Below, in pieces: positions 46,501-56,417 of a DNA stretch of 64,000 bases. A program made the position numbers and the translations under genes. Numbering within the stretch: position 1 is the first letter of the stretch; every line of letters begins with the position of its first letter. The stretch is taken from the NCBI RefSeq assembly GCF_004912165.1, contig NZ_STGV01000005.1, forward strand, positions 310,001 through 374,000, given 5' to 3'. The notes beneath the pieces are model-generated. The model ran no database searches. It had not been told where the DNA came from and worked only from the letters and a program-made list of their open reading frames with translations. The stretch comes from Peteryoungia ipomoeae (GTDB lineage Bacteria > Pseudomonadota > Alphaproteobacteria > Rhizobiales > Rhizobiaceae).

Positions 46501-46511
46501 ATTGTGACAAT
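46501..46511. promoter_or_regulatory. short palindrome upstream of eda
   Basis: ATTGTGACAAT is a perfect inverted repeat around one base, 28 bases before the eda start. It could be a regulator site; the length is too small to be sure. Confidence 0.35.
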
Positions 46512-46628
46512 CCCTAACGCGGCGATCATACAATGTCGAGCGCGACAGGATAGAGAATCTTTACGGTTTCCTAAGGCAAGGTAGTCAGATAAGGTTGCAA
46601 TGCAAAATTCCGCTCGGGGTATCGGCGT

Positions 46629-47117
46629 ATGGCGAAGGAAATTGAACGCAAGTTTCTCGTCCGCAGCGATGATTGGCAATCCGCCGTCACTTCAGAGACG
46701 CGCATGAAACAGGCCTATCTCGTTGCCGGAAGCGACCGTTCTGTTCGTATTCGCACCCGCAATGACACGACGGCGCAACTGACCTTGAAGTTCGGCACGA
46801 ACAGTCTTGTGCGCGACGAGTTCGAATATCCGGTCCCTTATGCCGATGCGCTTGAGATGATGGGCCAGGCCACCGGCACCGTCATCGAAAAGACGCGCTA
46901 TACCGTGAGCTACCGTGGTTTCATCTGGGAGATCGACGTCTTTGGCGGCGCTTATCAGGGGCTCGTGATCGCAGAAGTCGAGATGGCGTCGGAAAACGAC
47001 AATCCCCCGCTTCCGCTTTGGCTGGGCCGCGAGGTCACAGGCGACAGCCGTTATTCCAACCAGGTTCTCGCCACCCAGCGCCCTCGCCCGGAACTGGTGC
47101 ATGCCATATCGCATTGA
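46629..47117 (+). CDS. CYTH-domain protein (putative inorganic triphosphatase)
   Basis: Tunnel-fold enzyme of 162 residues. It opens with MAKEIERKFLV, carrying the ExExK signature at Glu4, Glu6 and Lys8, followed by paired basic and acidic strands (RSVRIRTRNDTTAQLTLKFG, VIEKTRYTV, WEIDVF). CYTH proteins hydrolyse triphosphate or make cyclic AMP. Its end overlaps the CHAD gene by 17 bases, so the two are coupled; in many bacteria the domains are fused. Confidence 0.92.
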   Translation: MAKEIERKFLVRSDDWQSAVTSETRMKQAYLVAGSDRSVRIRTRNDTTAQLTLKFGTNSLVRDEFEYPVPYADALEMMGQATGTVIEKTRYTVSYRGFIWEIDVFGGAYQGLVIAEVEMASENDNPPLPLWLGREVTGDSRYSNQVLATQRPRPELVHAISH

Positions 47118-48009
47118 TCCACGCCGCAATCTTGGCAAGGAGTTGCACGCTCTGGCCGTCGCGCAGTTGGATGAGGCGGCGAGAACCCTGGACTACAGGC
47201 CCGACGGGCTGCACGCCGCCATTCATGTCGCCCGCAAGAAACTCAAGCTTGTGGGCAACCTCTATCGGCTTTTTCAAGCCATCGACCCAGACGGTTGCCG
47301 GCGTCGGAACAAGCGACTGCGCAATATTGCCCGCGACCTCTCACGTCTGCGCGATGCCACAGCGCTTATCGAAACCGTCGACCACCTGTTCGGGCATGTG
47401 TTGAACGAGGACGAGACGCGCGTGCTGACAGAAGCGAGGACAGCGCTATCTGCTCGGCGTGATCGCATCGCCGAAACCGAGATGGACCTCCATGCAACGG
47501 TCACCAATGCGGCAGCCCTTTGCCGTATTTCAATTGAAGAGGCTGACATTCTCAAAACCGACGCAACGCGGGGACAGGCTGCGCGGCAACTGGCAAGAGG
47601 CTGGAGCAAGGGCCTTTTGCGGGCCAAAACAGCCATGGACATTTGCAAGGGTGAAGGGCACGGCGAGGCCTTCCACGATTTGCGCAAGGCAGCCCAAGCC
47701 TATTGGATGAACCTCTCGCTATTCCGCGATCTCTGGCCGAGCGCCTTTGCCGCAAAACAGTCCCAGGCAAAGAGCCTCGTTGATCTGCTCGGGCACGAAA
47801 ACGATCTTTCAGTTCTGACAGCCCTGATTGATGAGGAGCCGGATCTCTTCGGCGACGGCGCAGACCAGTCTTTTCTACTCGCCATCATCATCAGACGACA
47901 GCAGCAGTTGCGACGCGAAGCACTGTCCCTGGCGCAGACGGTATTTTCTGATGGCCCGCGGAATGAAGCACTTGTCATCGCAAGGCTTTGGCGGGCTGGC
48001 GCCAAGTAG
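47101..48009 (+). CDS. CHAD-domain protein
   Basis: Helical protein of 302 residues. The CHAD hallmark is conserved His and basic residues on helices: GLHAAIHVARKKLKLVGNLYRLF and FHDLRKAAQAYWMNL, which in known proteins bind polyphosphate. The overlapping CYTH gene suggests polyphosphate or triphosphate metabolism. The start ATG at 47101 lies within the CYTH gene. Confidence 0.9.
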   Translation: MPYRIDPRRNLGKELHALAVAQLDEAARTLDYRPDGLHAAIHVARKKLKLVGNLYRLFQAIDPDGCRRRNKRLRNIARDLSRLRDATALIETVDHLFGHVLNEDETRVLTEARTALSARRDRIAETEMDLHATVTNAAALCRISIEEADILKTDATRGQAARQLARGWSKGLLRAKTAMDICKGEGHGEAFHDLRKAAQAYWMNLSLFRDLWPSAFAAKQSQAKSLVDLLGHENDLSVLTALIDEEPDLFGDGADQSFLLAIIIRRQQQLRREALSLAQTVFSDGPRNEALVIARLWRAGAK

Positions 48010-48156
48010 AGTCAACACCGCACTGCAACATGGCTTCAAATGAACCATTCCTGTTCAGGATGCGGTTGCGAATGTCATACGCCGACCAATCTATTTAAAT
48101 CGATATAAATGCCGGGCATGGAAGATCCCCTCGAGCGACTTGGGTTTGGGGGACAG

Positions 48157-49023
48157 ATGTTTCGTCGACGAATTTTAGCACTGGCAGTCTCTGCCTTTCT
48201 ACTGCCGGCAACCGGTTTTGCCGCAGATGCGCAACCACTTTATTTCAATGCCAATGGCAATGCGGAAAAGAGCCTGCCCTTCAAGGTTCTAAAACTGGCG
48301 CTTGAAAAGAGTGGCAAACAGATCGCGCTGACGCCGGCGCCGATCCAGTACAGCAACAGTGCGGCCCAGATTGAGGCGATCGCCAACGGCGCCCAGCTCG
48401 ATATCGTCTGGGCAAGCGCTTCGAAGGCAACGTCGGGGAAGCTTCTGTCCGTGCCGTTTCCAGTGGATGGCGGCCTGCTCGGTTGGCGCGTTTTTCTGAT
48501 CGATGGTGCCCGCCAGGCCGAATTCGACAAGGTGAAGAGCTTTGAAGACATCAGCAAATTTGTCGCCCTCCAGGGCGCCGGCTGGGCGGATGTCGCCACA
48601 CTGCGCGAAGCCGGACTGACGGTCCGCACCGGCCCAAAGAAGAACCTCTACAAGATGACGGTCGGCGGGCGTGGCGACTATTTTGCCCGCGCCACCTATG
48701 AGGCGATCGCCGAGCAGAAAGCGGAGGTGGAGAACGTTCCCTCCCTCGCGATCGAGAAGTCTCTGGTGCTGCAGTATCCAGCAACGACAGTTTTCTACGT
48801 TTCAAAAGACAAACCCGGCCTTCGCGATGATATCGCCCGCGGCCTGGAGACCGCGTTCAATGACGGCAGCTACCGCAAGCTCTTCCTGGAAGACGCGAAT
48901 GTGAAAGCCGCCCTGACCGACGGCAACCTGAAAACCAGAACGGTTATCCGCATCAAAAATCCGAACTTCCCGGACGAACTGGCGAGCATCGATCCGAAAT
49001 ACTGGTTCGACCCGCAGAAGTAA
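48157..49023 (+). CDS. periplasmic solute-binding protein without a transporter, next to a chemoreceptor
   Basis: Exported binding protein of 288 residues from the ATG at 48157, with GGGGGACAG upstream. Signal peptide [22 protein letters not shown], then the two-lobed binding fold: [44 protein letters not shown] and [19 protein letters not shown]. It resembles amino-acid-type receptor proteins, with the ligand unknown. No ABC or TRAP permease lies nearby; a chemoreceptor starts 46 bases later, suggesting it serves sensing. Confidence 0.82.
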   Translation: MFRRRILALAVSAFLLPATGFAADAQPLYFNANGNAEKSLPFKVLKLALEKSGKQIALTPAPIQYSNSAAQIEAIANGAQLDIVWASASKATSGKLLSVPFPVDGGLLGWRVFLIDGARQAEFDKVKSFEDISKFVALQGAGWADVATLREAGLTVRTGPKKNLYKMTVGGRGDYFARATYEAIAEQKAEVENVPSLAIEKSLVLQYPATTVFYVSKDKPGLRDDIARGLETAFNDGSYRKLFLEDANVKAALTDGNLKTRTVIRIKNPNFPDELASIDPKYWFDPQK

Positions 49024-49069
49024 TGTCGAGCTCGCGATTTTTATCAAAACAGATTTTGGCTGGGATATT

Positions 49070-50812
49070 ATGAAAAACAAAACTTCGATCCGCACACAGG
49101 TCATGGTGCCGTCGCTCGCCCTCATGATTGCCGGGCTCTGCGCGCTCGGCGCCTATTCGGGCTGGTCCCGCGCCGAAAGCATGAGAAGTGCCTTTGAGGA
49201 CAAGATCAACATTACCTCCTCGATGGCGGCATCCGGTGCATCGACGGCACTGTGGCAGTTCGATGCGGATCTTGCCAAGCAGACCTTTGGTCCGGCAGCC
49301 TCGGATCGCGACTTCCGCGCGGCGATGATTGTGGATCCGACCGGCAAGTCCTTCTTCGCCAGCGGCGACCAATCCGCCATCGACAGCGGCATCAAGGCCG
49401 CAGCGACCGCCGGATCCTCGACAAGTGGCGCCCTCAATTTCTCGATTATTCCTTTGACCCACACGGAGGAGAAGGAAAACAAGGTCATGACCATCGGCAC
49501 CATGGTCCTTGCCTTCGACAACACCGCCATCGCGGCTGACACACAGGCCTCGATCTTCGGCCTTGCCGCCATTGCGCTTGCAACGCTCCTCGCTGCTGCC
49601 GCCGCACTCTTCTTCCTCTTGCGCTCCATCACAACGCCGGTCGTGACACTGTCCAATGTCATGGCCCAGCTCTCCTCCGGCCACCTGGACACGGAAGTGC
49701 CGAACCAGAACCGGGGCGATGAAATCGGCGACATGTCGCGCGCGGTCCAGTATTTCAAGGAAAGCGTGAAGTCCTCGGCGATCCTTCAGCGCGAAGCCGA
49801 TATCAGCCGCAAGCGCGAGGAAGACCAGCGCCGCTTGTCTGCCGAGAAGGAACATCAGCAGTTTGCCGCCATGACCCAGGCAACGGATGGTCTGGCGCAC
49901 GCGCTGAAGTCTCTGGCCTCGGGCGATCTCGGGGTCCGGATCGAAGAGGCCTTCTCACCGGAATACGAAGATCTGCGCAATCACTTCAACGATGCCGCTC
50001 GTCAGCTGTCCCAGACACTGACCGTGGTCAACCGCACGGCAACGAACATCGATGCCGGCACCCGCGACATCGCCGGCAACACCAATGATCTGGCACGCCG
50101 CACAGAACAGCAGGCCTCCTCGCTGGAAGAAACCGCAGCCGCGCTGGAAGAAATCACCACCAACATCACCTCCACGCTGAAGTTGACGGAAGAAGCAAGC
50201 CGTGTGGCCCGCGAAGCCGGCGACAACGCAACCCATTCCGGCGAGGTCATGTCCTCGGCTGTCGAAGCGATGAGCCGCATCGAAAACAGTGCGACCCAGA
50301 TCGCCAATATCATTGGCGTCATCGATGAAATCGCCTTCCAGACCAACCTTCTTGCGCTGAACGCCGGCGTTGAGGCAGCCCGTGCGGGTGAAGCCGGCAA
50401 GGGTTTTGCCGTCGTTGCCCAGGAAGTCCGCGAGCTTGCGCAGCGTTCCGCAACCGCTGCCCGCGAGATCAAGAGCCTGATCCAGAATTCCACCAAGGAA
50501 GTCGCGATCGGCGTGGAGCTGGTCTCCAACACCGGCGTCGCCCTCTCCGGCATCGGCCAGCTGATCGTTGCCATCAACGAACGCGTCGCAGCCATTGCCA
50601 CCGCTACCCGTGAACAGTCATCGGGCCTCGCTGAGATCAACAGCGCACTCAACCAGATGGACCAGAGCACGCAGCACAATGCGGCCATGGTCGAGGAAAC
50701 GAGTGCGGCCTCCGCTTCGCTCGCCAATGAGGCCGAGCAGCTGCGTCAGCTCGTTGAGCAATTCAGGCTTGGTACGGAGGCAAACGCCCGCACCCTTGCC
50801 CGCGCAGCGTAA
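49070..50812 (+). CDS. methyl-accepting chemotaxis protein
   Basis: Chemoreceptor of 580 residues. The first membrane segment is near residues 10-28 ([20 protein letters not shown]), a periplasmic region of about 135 residues follows, the second segment is near 163-186, then HAMP and the signalling domain with the hairpin tip [19 protein letters not shown] near 417-435. The tip region is nearly identical to that of the receptor at 33197, while the sensor regions differ. It is probably cotranscribed with the upstream binding protein. Confidence 0.95.
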   Translation: MKNKTSIRTQVMVPSLALMIAGLCALGAYSGWSRAESMRSAFEDKINITSSMAASGASTALWQFDADLAKQTFGPAASDRDFRAAMIVDPTGKSFFASGDQSAIDSGIKAAATAGSSTSGALNFSIIPLTHTEEKENKVMTIGTMVLAFDNTAIAADTQASIFGLAAIALATLLAAAAALFFLLRSITTPVVTLSNVMAQLSSGHLDTEVPNQNRGDEIGDMSRAVQYFKESVKSSAILQREADISRKREEDQRRLSAEKEHQQFAAMTQATDGLAHALKSLASGDLGVRIEEAFSPEYEDLRNHFNDAARQLSQTLTVVNRTATNIDAGTRDIAGNTNDLARRTEQQASSLEETAAALEEITTNITSTLKLTEEASRVAREAGDNATHSGEVMSSAVEAMSRIENSATQIANIIGVIDEIAFQTNLLALNAGVEAARAGEAGKGFAVVAQEVRELAQRSATAAREIKSLIQNSTKEVAIGVELVSNTGVALSGIGQLIVAINERVAAIATATREQSSGLAEINSALNQMDQSTQHNAAMVEETSAASASLANEAEQLRQLVEQFRLGTEANARTLARAA

Positions 50813-50840
50813 CGACACAAGCACAGACCATCAGACATGC

Positions 50841-50876
50841 GCCCGGCCCGGCCAAACCCAGGCCGGGCACTTTTTT
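50841..50876 (+). terminator. rho-independent terminator after the chemoreceptor
   Basis: GCCCGGCC (50841-50848) and GGCCGGGC (50861-50868) form an 8-bp stem followed by ACTTTTTT. Confidence 0.9.
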
Positions 50877-50979
50877 AAGTGCTGTGGGGATCTGGCCGGC
50901 GTAAATTGACGAAATTCAAACTTTCGCTCGTGCGACGAAATCCGTTGCCTCGCAGGGGTGAAAGCAGTATTTCGCTGCC

Positions 50980-51924
50980 ATGACAGACAGCCTCACCACT
51001 CCCCGCCCCGAAGCCGTCGGCGCCTTTTGCGTCGCCGCTCTCTATCACTTTGCAAAATTTCCGCGCTTCGAGACGTTTCGCGAGCCGCTGGAAACGCTCT
51101 GCAAAAACGAGGGCATCAAGGGCACCCTTCTCATTGCCCATGAAGGCATCAATGGCACGATTGCCGGCACCGATGCGGCCATCGCCAAGGTTCTGGCCTT
51201 CCTGCGCAGCCAGCCGGAATTTGCCAAGCTGGAGCACAAGGAAAGCCGTGCCTCCAAGATGCCCTTCCTGCGCACGAAGGTGCGCCTGAAGAAGGAAATC
51301 GTCACCATGGGCGTCGAGGACATCGACCCCAACGAGATCGTCGGTACCTATGTCGATCCGAAGGATTGGAATGCACTGATCTCCGATCCGGAGACCATCG
51401 TCATCGATACGCGCAACGATTACGAGACGGCAATCGGCATCTTCCGCGGCGCGGTCGATCCCAACACCAAGACCTTTCGCGAGTTTCCGGATTGGGTGAA
51501 GAACAATCCAGGCCTTCATAACAAGCCGAAGATCGCGATGTACTGCACCGGCGGCATCCGCTGCGAAAAGGCAACAGCCTTCATGAAGCAGCAGGGTTTC
51601 GAAGAGGTCTACCACCTCAAGGGCGGGATCCTGAAATATCTGGAGGACGTGCCGGAACAGGAAAGCCTGTGGGATGGCGCCTGCTTCGTCTTCGACGAAC
51701 GCGTCTCGGTGACGCACGGCCTGCAGGAAGGCAACCACAAGCTCTGCCATGCCTGCCGCAATCCGATCACGGCAGAAGAGCTAACCCATCCGCATTACGA
51801 GGAAGGCGTCTCCTGCAGCCATTGTTACGAGACGCGCACAGAGGCCGACCGTGACCGCTATCGTCAGCGCCAGCTGCAGATCGCGCTGGCGAAGAAGCGC
51901 GGAGACAAGCATATCGGCGGCTGA
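50980..51924 (+). CDS. trhO: tRNA uridine(34) hydroxylase, rhodanese-like
   Basis: Oxygen-dependent enzyme that makes 5-hydroxyuridine at the tRNA wobble position. The 314 residues have an N-terminal ferredoxin-like domain ([16 protein letters not shown]) and a rhodanese domain with the active loop [11 protein letters not shown], catalytic Cys189. The C-terminus has zinc-like cysteines, CHACRNP and CSHCYETR. It stands alone after the chemoreceptor terminator. No promoter motif was recognised. Confidence 0.93.
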   Translation: MTDSLTTPRPEAVGAFCVAALYHFAKFPRFETFREPLETLCKNEGIKGTLLIAHEGINGTIAGTDAAIAKVLAFLRSQPEFAKLEHKESRASKMPFLRTKVRLKKEIVTMGVEDIDPNEIVGTYVDPKDWNALISDPETIVIDTRNDYETAIGIFRGAVDPNTKTFREFPDWVKNNPGLHNKPKIAMYCTGGIRCEKATAFMKQQGFEEVYHLKGGILKYLEDVPEQESLWDGACFVFDERVSVTHGLQEGNHKLCHACRNPITAEELTHPHYEEGVSCSHCYETRTEADRDRYRQRQLQIALAKKRGDKHIGG

Positions 51925-51960
51925 ATGCCGCCGACTACCCGTTGCATGGAGGGCTGCCGT

Positions 51961-52209
51961 TTAGCCCGAGATCGCATCGCCGCGATGCCAATCTCGGATA
52001 CCCCAGTTGCGGATGCGCATGCGCGGTGCAATCACCATGGCGATGAATGGCGCGAGCACAAAGCTGAGGACCACGACGGTCGGGAGCAGGATTTTCGCGT
52101 GTGCGGCAAGGGCCGGCACTGAAAGCACGGTGATGACGCCTGCGCCAAACAACACAGCATTGATCATCATGCTACAGACGATCTTGAGCCAGGTATCGGT
52201 GGTGAACAT
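51961..52209 (-). CDS. small hypothetical membrane protein
   Basis: Protein of 82 residues with two hydrophobic segments (MINAVLFGAGVITVLSVPAL and ILLPTVVVLSFVLAPFIAMV) and a basic tail RMRIRNWGIRDWHRGD. AAGGAGAAAG lies 6 bases before the ATG at 52209, which supports translation. No family recognised. It is convergent with trhO. Confidence 0.65.
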   Translation of the reverse strand: MFTTDTWLKIVCSMMINAVLFGAGVITVLSVPALAAHAKILLPTVVVLSFVLAPFIAMVIAPRMRIRNWGIRDWHRGDAISG

Positions 52210-52325
52210 GTCTTTCTCCTTCTGTGACGGAAAAAGACGTCAACCACAGTTTGGTTCCGAACGACCGTCTTGTGAATTGTGCCCGCCCTCCAATGTGGAC
52301 GCTGGCTGCTTCAGCTGGCCATGCG

Positions 52326-54566
52326 CTAGTCGCTCAGCAAACCATCTCGGCGATGCGCCGCAAAGGCCATTTCGGCGGCCTTTGCGCGCGGCAGCATCGA
52401 CCGCGCGCGGTAGGCGTCGATATCGGCTGGAACTGACGGGCGGCCGAAAAGATAACCCTGCAACTGGTCGCAACCGGCAAGCCTGAGGATCACGGCCTGC
52501 TGCTCGGTCTCCACACCCTCTGCCGTTACCGGAATGTTCAGCGAGCGGGCCAGCGCCACGGTTGCCTGCAGCATTTCGATGGCCCGATGCCCTTCGCTCA
52601 GCGCCTGAATGAGCGACCGGTCGATCTTCATGCGGTCGAAGCCAAACTGGCGCAGATAGCCGACGCTGGAGAAGCCGACACCGAAATCGTCAAGCGCGAT
52701 CTTCACGCCGATCTTGCGCAAGCGATCAAGGGCAGCCTTGGCGCGCTCGGCATTCTGGATGAAGTAGGTCTCCGTCATTTCGAGCGTCACCCGATAGGGC
52801 TCGATATTCGCATCGACGAAAAGCGCTTCGACCCGCTCGACAAAGGCGGGATCGCGGAACTGTCCGGGAGAGATATTGACCGAGAGGCGCACGCCTGGCC
52901 AGCGCTGCAACTGCCGAAGGGCCATTTCCAGAACGCACAGGCCAAGCCTGTCGATCAGGCCGCTGGCTTCGGCAATCGGAATGAAGACATCCGGCGAAAC
53001 AGGACCATGTCCGCGCCGCGTCCAGCGCGCCAGGGCTTCGACGCTTACAAGATCGAAGCTGTGTGCATCGACAATCGGCTGATAGACCACCGAAATCTCG
53101 CCGGCTTGTATCGCCGCTCTGAGATCCAGTTCGAGCTGATTGCGGAGCTCCCGTTCGTCATCCATCCGTGGATCGTAGAAACTCGAGCGCCCCCGCCCGC
53201 TGTCCTTGGAGGCATACATCGCCATATCCGCCCGGCGGATCAGCTCGGCGGTGGAGACCGTACCGGCTGACGACGCACACAGGCCGATGCTGCAGCCCAC
53301 CACGACCATGCGTTCGCCAAGCAGCAGTGGCTCGTTGAAGAAGCTGATGATGGCATCCGACAGCTCATTAGCCCGCAAATCCGCGTCAACACCCTTGAGC
53401 ACGACCGCGAATTCGTCGCCCCCGATGCGGGCAATGCCTGAGCGGTCTCCGACCAGAACTTCAAGCCCTGCGGCGACCGCGCGGATGAGCTTGTCGCCTG
53501 TGGCATGACCATAGGCGTCGTTGATTTCCTTGAACCCGTCGAGATCGAGGTAGAGAAGGATGACCGTCTCCCCGTCCGCCCGTGCCTCGGCGACCTTCTC
53601 GTCGAGGATGCGGAACAGGCCTTCCCGATTGGCAACGCCGCTCAGCCGATCGGTCACGGACAAGGCCACCGCCGCCTGCTCATCGCCGCGAATACGGCGA
53701 ATGACGGCAAGACCGAAAAGGAAAAGCGCCACGCAAAACAGGCCGAGAATGACAAGCGCCGTCGCAACAAGGGGTTTGACCTGGTCGCGGCTCACATCGC
53801 CGGGAGCGCGAGGCACCCAGGCAAGTGCTGCAATCTCTTCGCCTGACTGGCTCTCCACCGCGACACGATGCGTCGAGCGGATGGACGCCGGCACGAGCGA
53901 CAGGCCTGGCAAAACATAGGCGGCACCAAGACGCTCCACCGTATCGCCCGTCAGATGCCGGAAAAACACGAGATAGGCCCGTCGTTCAGGTGGCTCGACC
54001 ATTGTGCCGGACTTCATCCGGATCAGGGCGACACCGGCCACGCTGATGCCCTTGTCGGTGCGAACATAGGCCGAAACCTGCGGCACGCCATTGGCCTCCC
54101 GCGCTTGCACCTTTTTCAGCATGGCAACGATATCGGATCTCAGAAAGCCCGTCGGCGTCTCCTGCATCGGGACGCCGTCGGAATAGGCCATCAGCGCTCG
54201 GCCTTGCCGGTCGACAAGGATCGCAACATCGAAGAGATCGCTGTCATAGGTCATATCGCCGAAATTGCGGTCGGCCCAGTCGCCAGGGGTTTGCGCATAG
54301 ACATTGTCGGCGGCATCGTCCCAGGCAGCATAGTCGTTGAGTGTCGCATCCAGCTGATGGCGAAAGGTCTGCAGGGCGCCGATCAGCGTCTCCCGCGTTC
54401 GCTCTTCATCGAGATGATTGGCATAGGACGCCACCCGATCCAGCGCCATCATGACCAGGGCGGTGACAACCAGCGCCACAAAACCGGACAGTAGCAGCAT
54501 CGAGGCGATCGCGATGCGCCTGTTCAAAAGGGCTTTTAGCCCGAAATGCACTGCCGATTGCCGCAT
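52326..54566 (-). CDS. CHASE4-GGDEF-EAL cyclic-di-GMP protein
   Basis: Inner-membrane sensor of 746 residues from the ATG at 54566. Order: membrane segment 23-41; periplasmic CHASE4-like sensor about 50-250 with WDDAADNVY; membrane segment 265-289; GGDEF domain with IGGDEF at 381-386; EAL domain with VEALARW from Glu510, and later DDFGVGFSSVGYL. Both catalytic motifs look intact, so it may make or break c-di-GMP. It is downstream of the Crp/Fnr gene of the R-body-like cluster, 133 bases away, on the same strand. Confidence 0.93.
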   Translation of the reverse strand: MRQSAVHFGLKALLNRRIAIASMLLLSGFVALVVTALVMMALDRVASYANHLDEERTRETLIGALQTFRHQLDATLNDYAAWDDAADNVYAQTPGDWADRNFGDMTYDSDLFDVAILVDRQGRALMAYSDGVPMQETPTGFLRSDIVAMLKKVQAREANGVPQVSAYVRTDKGISVAGVALIRMKSGTMVEPPERRAYLVFFRHLTGDTVERLGAAYVLPGLSLVPASIRSTHRVAVESQSGEEIAALAWVPRAPGDVSRDQVKPLVATALVILGLFCVALFLFGLAVIRRIRGDEQAAVALSVTDRLSGVANREGLFRILDEKVAEARADGETVILLYLDLDGFKEINDAYGHATGDKLIRAVAAGLEVLVGDRSGIARIGGDEFAVVLKGVDADLRANELSDAIISFFNEPLLLGERMVVVGCSIGLCASSAGTVSTAELIRRADMAMYASKDSGRGRSSFYDPRMDDERELRNQLELDLRAAIQAGEISVVYQPIVDAHSFDLVSVEALARWTRRGHGPVSPDVFIPIAEASGLIDRLGLCVLEMALRQLQRWPGVRLSVNISPGQFRDPAFVERVEALFVDANIEPYRVTLEMTETYFIQNAERAKAALDRLRKIGVKIALDDFGVGFSSVGYLRQFGFDRMKIDRSLIQALSEGHRAIEMLQATVALARSLNIPVTAEGVETEQQAVILRLAGCDQLQGYLFGRPSVPADIDAYRARSMLPRAKAAEMAFAAHRRDGLLSD

Positions 54567-54699
54567 CAGGTTGACCTTGGATCGAAGACTTACCCTGCAT
54601 TGCAATAGGTTCAATTAGACTTAACGTGTAATCCCAAGATGATAGATCGCCAGAAATGGGGCCGCTCGCACGCAGTCTTCATGCCGGGCCGGGATGCGT

Positions 54700-55428
54700 T
54701 TACATCAAGGCATCTGCCGAGCGGATCGTGATGGATTGTCGGCTCGTCTCGATCGAACCTTCCCGGCAGAGCGCAACGATAGACCGGCTGACGACCTCGC
54801 GCGTCGTGCCAAGCATCGAGGCGAATTCCGCATGAGTGGGCGCGGGATAGATCGTTCCGCCGTCACGCAGCTGGTTGGTCTCCTGGGCGAGTTTGGAAAT
54901 CGCCTTGCGCAGGCGGTCATCCGTTTTCATCGTCGCTAATTCAAAGCTCAACTCGGCGAGCGAGCTGATCCGGTCCGCCATCTGTTCGACAAGGCGCGTG
55001 CTGAGAACCGGATGCTCCGCCATGAGTTCGCGAAAACTGCGGACGGAAAACAGAAGGGCCGAAGAGGTTTCAGATCCGGCCGCGACCTCATGCTGGTTCT
55101 CGCTCGCATCGATCAACGACATCTCACAGAACAGCTCTCCTGGGCGAATGGTCTGCAGCGACAGAAATATGCCGTTGGCCGAACAGCGACGAACCACAAA
55201 CAGACCGCTGACGGCGAGGCCGACAAGCCGCTTTTCACTGCCCTGCGTGACCACGATCTCGTTCTTGCCGTAGCTGCGGTGATAGCCTCTGGCGATGATG
55301 GAGCGGATGGCCTGAGGGTCAAGGCCGTGGAACAGGGCGCAGGATGCCCCAAGCCCCGCCACCTCGCCACCCGTTGCACGCTGGCTGGCAACGGCCGATT
55401 TTGCGCTATCAAGGTGATACGACGGCAT
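54700..55428 (-). CDS. Crp/Fnr-family transcriptional regulator
   Basis: Regulator of 242 residues from the ATG at 55428. A cyclic-nucleotide-binding-like domain (YGKNEIVVTQGSEKRLVGLAVSG, IRPGELFCEMSLID) is followed by the dimer helix and a winged helix with PTHAEFASMLGTTREVVSRSI. The N-terminal cysteine set of oxygen-sensing Fnr is absent, and the phosphate-binding RTA motif of cAMP-binding Crp is not evident, so the signal is unknown. It closes the minus-strand RebB cluster and is a candidate regulator of it. Confidence 0.9.
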   Translation of the reverse strand: MPSYHLDSAKSAVASQRATGGEVAGLGASCALFHGLDPQAIRSIIARGYHRSYGKNEIVVTQGSEKRLVGLAVSGLFVVRRCSANGIFLSLQTIRPGELFCEMSLIDASENQHEVAAGSETSSALLFSVRSFRELMAEHPVLSTRLVEQMADRISSLAELSFELATMKTDDRLRKAISKLAQETNQLRDGGTIYPAPTHAEFASMLGTTREVVSRSIVALCREGSIETSRQSITIRSADALM

Positions 55429-55550
55429 GATGCAATGGACCCGTGCTCTGTTGCGCATGGCAAACCGGTCGATCACCCACAAGCGAATGACCGTTGCCCG
55501 ATTGTTAGATGAATGGCCGGGAGGCCGCGCCTCCCGGCATCGAACGCGGA

Positions 55551-55823
55551 TCAGCTGGCGCTGAGCATCTTGGCGATCGCGATGGCGTCGGAGATCGTGT
55601 CGACGCTGTAGATCTGCATGACGCCCTGCGTCGTTGCGGCCTGGGCCAGAATGTTCTGGTTATTCTGCGCGGTGACAGAATTCTCGAACATCAGACCCGT
55701 CGAGTGCGAGGCCGCCTGATAGAGCGACCCCATGGCCATGGCCGGCGCTTCGCCCACGACCTTTACGTTGGCTTGCGTCACGGCATCGGTGATCACGGAA
55801 TTGACTGCGGTTGGTGTCGTCAT
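55551..55823 (-). CDS. RebB-family R-body structural protein (copy 1)
   Basis: Small protein of 90 residues matching the RebB family, the structural unit of R-bodies, which are coiled protein ribbons that unroll on a trigger. It has the full pattern: VITDAVTQANVKVVGEAPAMAMG, LYQAASHSTGLMFENSVTAQNNQNI, QAATTQGV and YSVDTISDA. There is no signal peptide. It lies 122 bases upstream of the Crp/Fnr gene and is the last RebB gene of the cluster. Of the three copies it is closest to the family consensus. Confidence 0.9.
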   Translation of the reverse strand: MTTPTAVNSVITDAVTQANVKVVGEAPAMAMGSLYQAASHSTGLMFENSVTAQNNQNILAQAATTQGVMQIYSVDTISDAIAIAKMLSAS

Positions 55824-55911
55824 ATGCTCACTCCTTGCTTCGCTTTGGCTTCAGGTCCCGGCCGCCACGCGACCAGGGTTCTCGGTGCCGCCCATACGGC
55901 ACGAGCTCGTC

Positions 55912-55930
55912 GAAATCCCCTCGGGATTTC
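55912..55930. other. stem-loop in the spacer between RebB copies 2 and 1
   Basis: GAAATCCC (55912-55919), CTC and GGGATTTC (55923-55930) form a perfect 8-bp stem. It lies in a 227-base spacer (55824-56050) with no gene that I recognise. There is no T run after it. It could be an mRNA processing or stabilising element that sets the level of copy 1. Confidence 0.5.
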
Positions 55931-56050
55931 ATAGAATTGGCGTCGAACCGTCGCGGTCCGCCTTTGCGGGCGCTCTCTCACCTGGTCGTCGGGGCTGCGC
56001 CTCTTACCCGGCAGGACGAGACTTTCCGTTCTCCTGCACCCGGCGACGGT

Positions 56051-56371
56051 TCAACCTCGCTTGTGCCGGTGTCTGAGTTCCATCGCTTCCAGCGGATGTC
56101 CGGCAAGGAGCCGCGCAAGCGAGGTGGCATCTGCGATGGTATCGATCGACGACACCTGCTTGGTGCTTTCGGCAAGCCCCGTTAGCGACACGATGGTGAG
56201 GCTGCGATGGGCGTTGACGCTGTTGGCAAACATCAGGCTGGTCGAATGCGCGGCCGTGAGGAATTCCTGCCCCAGCGCAAAGGCGGGGCTTTCGCCGTCT
56301 ACAGTCTCCACCGGATCTACGCCGGACCATTCCTCTTCCATGACACGTCCCTTCTTCCCCGGTTGAGCCAT
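56051..56371 (-). CDS. RebB-like protein (copy 2, diverged)
   Basis: Protein of 106 residues whose middle aligns without gaps to copy 1: ESPAFALGQEFLTAAHSTSLMFANSV against EAPAMAMGSLYQAASHSTGLMFENSV, and SSIDTIADATSLARLL against YSVDTISDAIAIAKML. It lacks the N-terminal TDAVTQ segment and the QNNQN stretch, and has a basic tail RHRHKRG. An inner ATG at 56341 with AGAAGGGA is an alternative start. It lies 46 bases after the 230-residue protein gene. Confidence 0.8.
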   Translation of the reverse strand: MAQPGKKGRVMEEEWSGVDPVETVDGESPAFALGQEFLTAAHSTSLMFANSVNAHRSLTIVSLTGLAESTKQVSSIDTIADATSLARLLAGHPLEAMELRHRHKRG

Positions 56372-56417
56372 CGGCCTACCCCTTGTTGATCTTGTCCCTT
56401 GACGAAACAGCCCATCG

